Shown in pieces: positions 61,801 through 64,000 of a stretch of 64,000 nucleotides of DNA. Source of the stretch: Antedon mediterranea (taxonomy: Eukaryota > Echinodermata > Crinoidea > Comatulida > Antedonidae); contig NC_092670.1 of NCBI RefSeq assembly GCF_964355755.1, positions 14,197,201 through 14,261,200 on the forward strand, written 5' to 3'. A model generated the notes under the pieces. The model saw nothing but the letters and a program-made list of their open reading frames with translations, made no database searches and was not told where the DNA came from. Within the stretch, counting starts at the first letter, position 1. Every line of letters begins with the position of its first letter. The position numbers were made by a program, and so were the translations under genes.

Positions 61801-63996
61801 GGATGAACTCGGCAGAGGGACAGCGACGTATGATGGAACAGCTATTGCCAGTGCCGTTGTCAAAGAGTTAACAGAGAACATCAAATGCAGAACACTTTTC
61901 TCAACTCATTATCACTCGCTCGTTGAGGATTTTGCACACGATCCAAATATACAATTAGGCCATATGGTAATTTTGGTTTGATGTACCCTTGATTTCATCA
62001 GTTCTCCTTTAAATTGTACATAATTGTCTCGCTTTTTTATAAACTACAAAAGGATCAACGCACCATATACCAACAAATCAACTCGAAACCTTTGAAATGT
62101 GTTGATAATCAAAAACTGGCTGCTCAAAGACTAACTGAGAAAAAAACTATTTGTGCAAATTTTGAGTTTTGTTTTTAGGTAAATAGGTTATTTATTATTT
62201 GTTCCACTTTTTTTCAGGCTTGTATGGTTGAAAACGAAAATGATGACGACCCTAGTCAAGAGACAATCACATTCCTGTACAAGTTTGTGAAGGGAGCATG
62301 TCCAAAGAGTTATGGGTTTAATGCAGCTAGGCTAGCTAACATCCCAGATGAAGTAAGTACTGCGTCTAACCATTTTGTCACTGGCGGAGAAGGGTGCAAT
62401 GGGGTTTGGAAGGGTGTTTTATGATCCCATTTCGCAATTGAGAAAATGACTACTGACAGGCTATTGTATGCGTACAACAGAGAATTGAACATTTCACGCT
62501 TGAATGAATCAAATATTTATCATTTGAGGTTTAGATCCACACAAGATTGTTGTTCCCTGGACATGCACAAAAGCAGTTTCCCTTTGAAGCACACAATTTG
62601 GCATAAAATGATATTTAAGTACAAAGAAAAAAGAAAACAATTGTATGATTTATTAGAAATTATTGTGTGATTTAAGCTTAAAAGTACTGTCCACCATGCA
62701 GCTAAATTAATAGTCCAAGTCCTAGGTTATTTTGTGAAAAAAACATTTTGGCACACATTGCGTGCCATACAGATACTTGAGCTGGAATCATTGTCTAGGC
62801 AATGTCACATCCTTTGCTACTTCAATTCCAAGGTACAAAAAAACAAAATGTTTGCCGATGACAACAATTTAAAAAGAAATAATAACTAGAGAGATGGGGG
62901 CAAGCCTGTGGCGCAGTGTGTTGGACATTGGCAGAGCCATATATAGAGAGAGTTTCGACATTGCGTTCACAGATTTTAGAAAGTCATGTGGTGTGCACAC
63001 CGGCCATCTTTGTGTCCAACTATGCTTATATAGCGTATGGAGTCGAATCATTTGCTTAAATATCGTATTTAATATCAAAACAAGTTTTTTGTTAAGATAA
63101 TAACAAAATCATAAAGTTACTGAGAACATGATTTTAAACAACAAAATGTAAAAACAATGCATTACTATAGAGAATCGCTGTACAAACTAAACGCGTAAAG
63201 CGTGCATGGAGCGCGTAACCAAAGCCATTCCGAAATTGCTATTTTTTTTTGTTTAAAATCATGTTCGCAGTAACATTATAATTTTTTTATTATTTTAACA
63301 AAAACCTTTAAACAAATTGATTGTTTCGATATTAAATTAGATAATTAAAGCCTTTTGAACGTTATACATTTTCAAAACAAAAAACTCAACTCCATACTCT
63401 ACATAGGAATAGTTGGACACAAACACGGCTTTTAATCCATTCAATGTCGAAACTCTCTCTATATATGGCTCTGGACATTGGATTTGTGATCGTGAGTTTG
63501 AATCCAACTCTCGCCGCATGGCTTGTATTCTTGGGCAAGATATTTTACTTACATTTGTCTCTCTCCACCCAGGTGTATAAATTGGTTAGATCAGGATACA
63601 ATTTTGCGCTGATTATTAGCTGCATTATGGGAGTATGTTGCCATACATGTTTGATAAAAAATATGACATGGTAATACTGTGAAGCGCATAGAAGCATTGT
63701 GCAAAAAGCGCTATATAAGAACAAATATATAAGAACAAATATATAAGAACAAATATATAAGAACAAATATATAAGAACAAATATTAATAAATTGATAATT
63801 ACCTTATTATACTTTAATGAGTGTCAACAAAACATAATCTTTTTTACAGATTATTAAGGTTGCCAAGAAAAAAGCCGCAGATTTTGAGGCGTCATCTGAA
63901 CGACTTAAACTATTGAGGGCGCTGAACAGAATCTCAACCTCATGCAAAATAGAAGATTTGATATCAATGAGAAATTCCATAAAACTAACTCATTAG
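43809..63996 (+). CDS. MSH6: DNA mismatch-repair protein MSH6 (29 exons, 1361 aa)
   Basis: Exons: 43809-43953, 45505-45673, 45779-45981, 46152-46313, 46601-46713, 46833-47066, 47316-47404, 47780-47870, 48154-48213, 48516-48590, 48786-48921, 49216-49281, 49647-49798, 50362-50433, 50534-50765, 51227-51296, 51431-51566, 51697-51869, 52238-52336, 52944-53114, 58561-58651, 59047-59202, 59800-60032, 60516-60642, 60988-61086, 61390-61594, 61722-61966, 62218-62352, 63850-63996 (4086 nt; phases agree; human MSH6 is 1360 aa). In order: an N-terminal PCNA-binding box (NTLFSYF), a PWWP domain (exons 2-3), an acidic/basic disordered linker (exons 4-6), the MutS mismatch domain with Phe426-Tyr-Glu428, the lever and clamp domains, and the ABC ATPase (Walker A 1135-1142, Walker B Asp1214-Glu1215). 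With MSH2 it forms MutS-alpha, which binds single-base mismatches and small loops in the nucleus. An in-frame ATG at 43719 lacks similarity; the ATG at 43809 places the PCNA box at the N-terminus. Confidence 0.99.
44084..44105. repeat. 22-nt palindrome
   Basis: CATGGAGTAA-CT-TTACTCCATG, related to the palindromes at 45126-45156 and 22942-22971. Confidence 0.9.
44315..45354. mobile_element. 1040-bp non-autonomous DNA transposon with 78-bp inverted repeats (MSH6 intron 1)
   Basis: Terminal inverted repeats 44315-44392 and 45277-45354 match at 74 of 78 positions by my comparison (start ACGCCGT.GTTAGGATTCCG). They are flanked by identical AAAATGT at 44308-44314 and 45355-45361, a 7-bp target-site duplication. 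Further inside, AGCGATGGAT blocks are also inverted. The interior has no transposase-like ORF. Superfamily unknown: the 7-bp duplication and ACGCCG terminus are not typical of hAT, Tc1 or piggyBac. Confidence 0.9.
45126..45156. repeat. 31-nt near-perfect palindrome
   Basis: Arms CATGGAGTAAAGAAT and its reverse complement with a single A between them; inside the 1040-bp transposon. Confidence 0.95.
45440..45491. mobile_element. Family D MITE end, 13 bp from the MSH6 exon 2 acceptor
   Basis: TTTTTGGGGGACAATACATTTTT matches the right end of family D. The exon 2 acceptor AG is at 45503-45504, so the pyrimidine tract sits directly against MITE-derived sequence. Confidence 0.6.
45505..45981 (+). 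other. MSH6: MSH6 PWWP domain (exons 2-3)
   Basis: Residues about 50-150 include [19 protein letters not shown], with the aromatic PWWP signature, and [13 protein letters not shown]. In mammals this domain reads H3K36 trimethylation and brings MutS-alpha to chromatin before replication. Its presence shows the animal-type MSH6 form; yeast Msh6 lacks it. Confidence 0.95.
49440..49562 (+). mobile_element. LINE 3'-end remnant in MSH6 intron 12
   Basis: A non-coding segment ending TACCTTGGACAATAAAGATA and TTATTA, the form of a LINE 3' UTR with a polyadenylation-like tail. Confidence 0.5.
51888..52054. mobile_element. MITE, family A (copy 6, MSH6 intron 18)
   Basis: TAAAGCGCTGTCTACACTAT at the left and GTAGTTTAGACAGGGCTTTA at the right, starting only 18 nt beyond the exon 18 donor. 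The interior has a doubled ATATCACTACCATAT block. Confidence 0.85.
52060..52175. mobile_element. Family D MITE right-end fragment (MSH6 intron 18)
   Basis: TATTATGTGACATTAAATGG and CAGGGGGGCAATATAACTTT match the right side of family D; the left end appears replaced by the family A copy. It lies 60 bp before the exon 19 acceptor. Confidence 0.5.
52567..52645. repeat. Short tandem repeat of CATATCCCCATGGGGG
   Basis: Four degenerate copies, each with a CCCCATGG(GG) palindrome, in MSH6 intron 19. Confidence 0.8.
52728..52872. mobile_element. MITE, family C (MSH6 intron 19)
   Basis: Ends GTATTCACCATTCACACTTA and TTTAAGTGTGAATAGGGCCAC are inverted repeats. A solo end of the same type lies at 1230-1264. 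It ends about 70 bp before the exon 20 acceptor. Confidence 0.6.
55135..55330 (+). mobile_element. tRNA-Ser/Leu-like SINE (MSH6 intron 20)
   Basis: Head TGGCCAAGCGGTTAAGACAG resembles a class II tRNA A box. The body has GAGGACTATAAAGTGTTAGT and GGACGAGTAGGAGGGTTACC, which also resemble the SINE in BYSL intron 6 in part (ACTATAAA). The B box is eroded. Confidence 0.65.
55500..55760 (-). pseudogene. Decayed Myb/SANT-like (trihelix) DNA-binding domain
   Basis: The minus-strand frame gives [20 protein letters not shown], then [12 protein letters not shown], an in-frame TAA, and continues [20 protein letters not shown]. This matches the second half of the Myb/SANT-like domain, which usually ends with a conserved TCP-(F/Y) segment. 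One stop interrupts it where a Tyr codon would be usual. Such domains occur in Harbinger-type transposons and in host trihelix proteins; origin undecided. Confidence 0.6.
55880..56115. repeat. TACGGTAT-rich inverted-repeat block
   Basis: Eight or so copies of (A)ATACGGTAT or its complement, bounded by TTGGCAGCAGAAA motifs at about 55915 and 56102, and CTGCTGCC at about 56035. It looks like a foldback element or nested pair. Confidence 0.6.
56120..58060. repeat. Three copies of a ~570-bp direct repeat
   Basis: Units begin CTTAGATGGAACA at 56120, 56685 and 57272 and share AAGGCGTATG.AATAACC, AGAAGCAAATTTTCTC (ATCAAATTTTCTC in copy 3), GTGTACCATAAACTT and CCTGAATA.AGGTTGGCC. The third is split by a ~410-bp insertion (57327-57737) and is 3'-shortened. 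Confidence 0.9.
57327..57737. mobile_element. Element nested in the third 570-bp repeat
   Basis: Imperfect 13-bp inverted ends AAACGCCGTGGCT and AGCCACAGCGTTT break the repeat inside its poly-T tract. The flanking T-rich sequence hides the exact target duplication. It contains a TGACGTCA site (57427) and no coding capacity. Confidence 0.65.
58170..58530. mobile_element. MITE, family D (MSH6 intron 20, before exon 21)
   Basis: ATTGTCCCTCTGAAAAATAA at the left, TTTTTGGGGACAATACATCT at the right, with CACATAATAGTTATTAACTC inside. Its right end is about 30 bp from the exon 21 acceptor (58559-58560). Confidence 0.8.
58850..59000. repeat. 26-bp tandem repeat (AGATAAAACAAAAAACTAACAG unit)
   Basis: About six units with the core AGATAAAACAAAAA and ACTAACAGACTT, in MSH6 intron 21, just before exon 22. 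Confidence 0.9.
59408..59605. mobile_element. MITE, family A with internal amplification (copy 7)
   Basis: Ends TCTGTCTACACTATCAAACT and TTTGATAGTGTAGACAGAGC. A 21-bp internal block (GCTATGCTTAAATATGGTAGT) is repeated three to four times, explaining its greater length. MSH6 intron 22. Confidence 0.9.
61390..62352 (+). other. MSH6: MSH6 ATPase core (exons 26-28)
   Basis: [14 protein letters not shown] (Walker A), [11 protein letters not shown] (signature), [16 protein letters not shown] (Walker B and D-loop) and [11 protein letters not shown] (His switch) are all intact across three exons, so the gene appears functional. Confidence 0.97.
62894..63784 (+). mobile_element. tRNA-derived SINE split by a hAT-like insertion (MSH6 intron 28)
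   Basis: A-box-like TGGCGCAGTGTGTTGG at 62909-62924 and B-box-like AGTTTGAATCC at 63495-63505 are separated by the insertion 62932-63473. With that removed they have normal tRNA spacing. The 3' body has CTTGGGCAAGATATTTTAC and CTCTCCACCCAGGTGTATAA, and the tail is a 14-bp repeat (TATAAGAACAAATA) five times at 63714-63784. Confidence 0.85.
62932..63473. mobile_element. 542-bp foldback hAT-like MITE with 8-bp target duplication
   Basis: Perfect ends CAGAGCCATATATAGAGAGA and its complement (at least 32 bp) are flanked by GACATTGG at 62924-62931 and 63474-63481. The 8-bp duplication and CAGAG terminus fit the hAT superfamily. The inverted arms continue imperfectly for about 200 bp each, leaving a ~100-bp loop. 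No transposase. Confidence 0.92.
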
Positions 63997-64000
63997 AACC

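Overview
The window is nuclear DNA of an animal. It has AT-rich intergenic DNA, many short spliced exons with GT/AG junctions, and dense short transposable-element remnants. Gene content and repeat style suggest a marine invertebrate deuterostome, most likely an echinoderm. Supporting features are a C1q/collagen lectin-like gene, an intron-dense MSH6, tRNA-Ser/Leu-like SINEs and a great excess of the palindrome TAGGCCTA. The phylum is inference; no rRNA or mitochondrial marker is present. I read exon boundaries by eye and checked them by reading-frame phase: all five genes keep an open frame across every junction.

Layout. (1) 1.6-5.5 kb, minus strand: a three-exon secreted collagen-like/C1q-domain protein (284 aa). 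The last 21 codons of its C1q exon are tandemly amplified downstream. (2) 5.5-14.9 kb: no gene seen; repeats only. (3) 14.9-17.9 kb, minus strand: a two-exon Patched-domain/RND-type membrane protein (899 aa). (4) 17.9-24.6 kb: no gene seen. (5) 24.6-31.2 kb, minus strand: bystin (BYSL, 10 coding exons, 423 aa), a 40S ribosome-assembly factor. (6) 33.6-41.0 kb, plus strand: acid sphingomyelinase (SMPD1-like, 12 coding exons, 580 aa), divergent from BYSL. A probable non-coding first exon lies near 32.3 kb. (7) 43.8-64.0 kb, plus strand: the DNA mismatch-repair gene MSH6, complete in 29 coding exons (1361 aa), ending four bases before the window edge.

The genes share no pathway. BYSL acts in small-subunit ribosome biogenesis, SMPD1 in lysosomal or secreted sphingomyelin breakdown, MSH6 in nuclear mismatch recognition with MSH2, the C1q protein probably in humoral recognition, and the Patched-like protein in membrane transport or sterol-related functions.

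The rest is a well-stratified mobile-element landscape. It holds at least five families of small inverted-repeat elements (several in many copies), non-LTR retrotransposon 3' ends, three tRNA-derived SINEs and tandem repeats. The most informative pieces are a foldback hAT-like element inserted in a SINE with an exact 8-bp target duplication, a 1040-bp element with 78-bp terminal inverted repeats in MSH6 intron 1, a decayed Myb/SANT-like domain in MSH6 intron 20, MITE ends just upstream of MSH6 splice acceptors, and repeated acceptor-like segments in SMPD1 intron 7.
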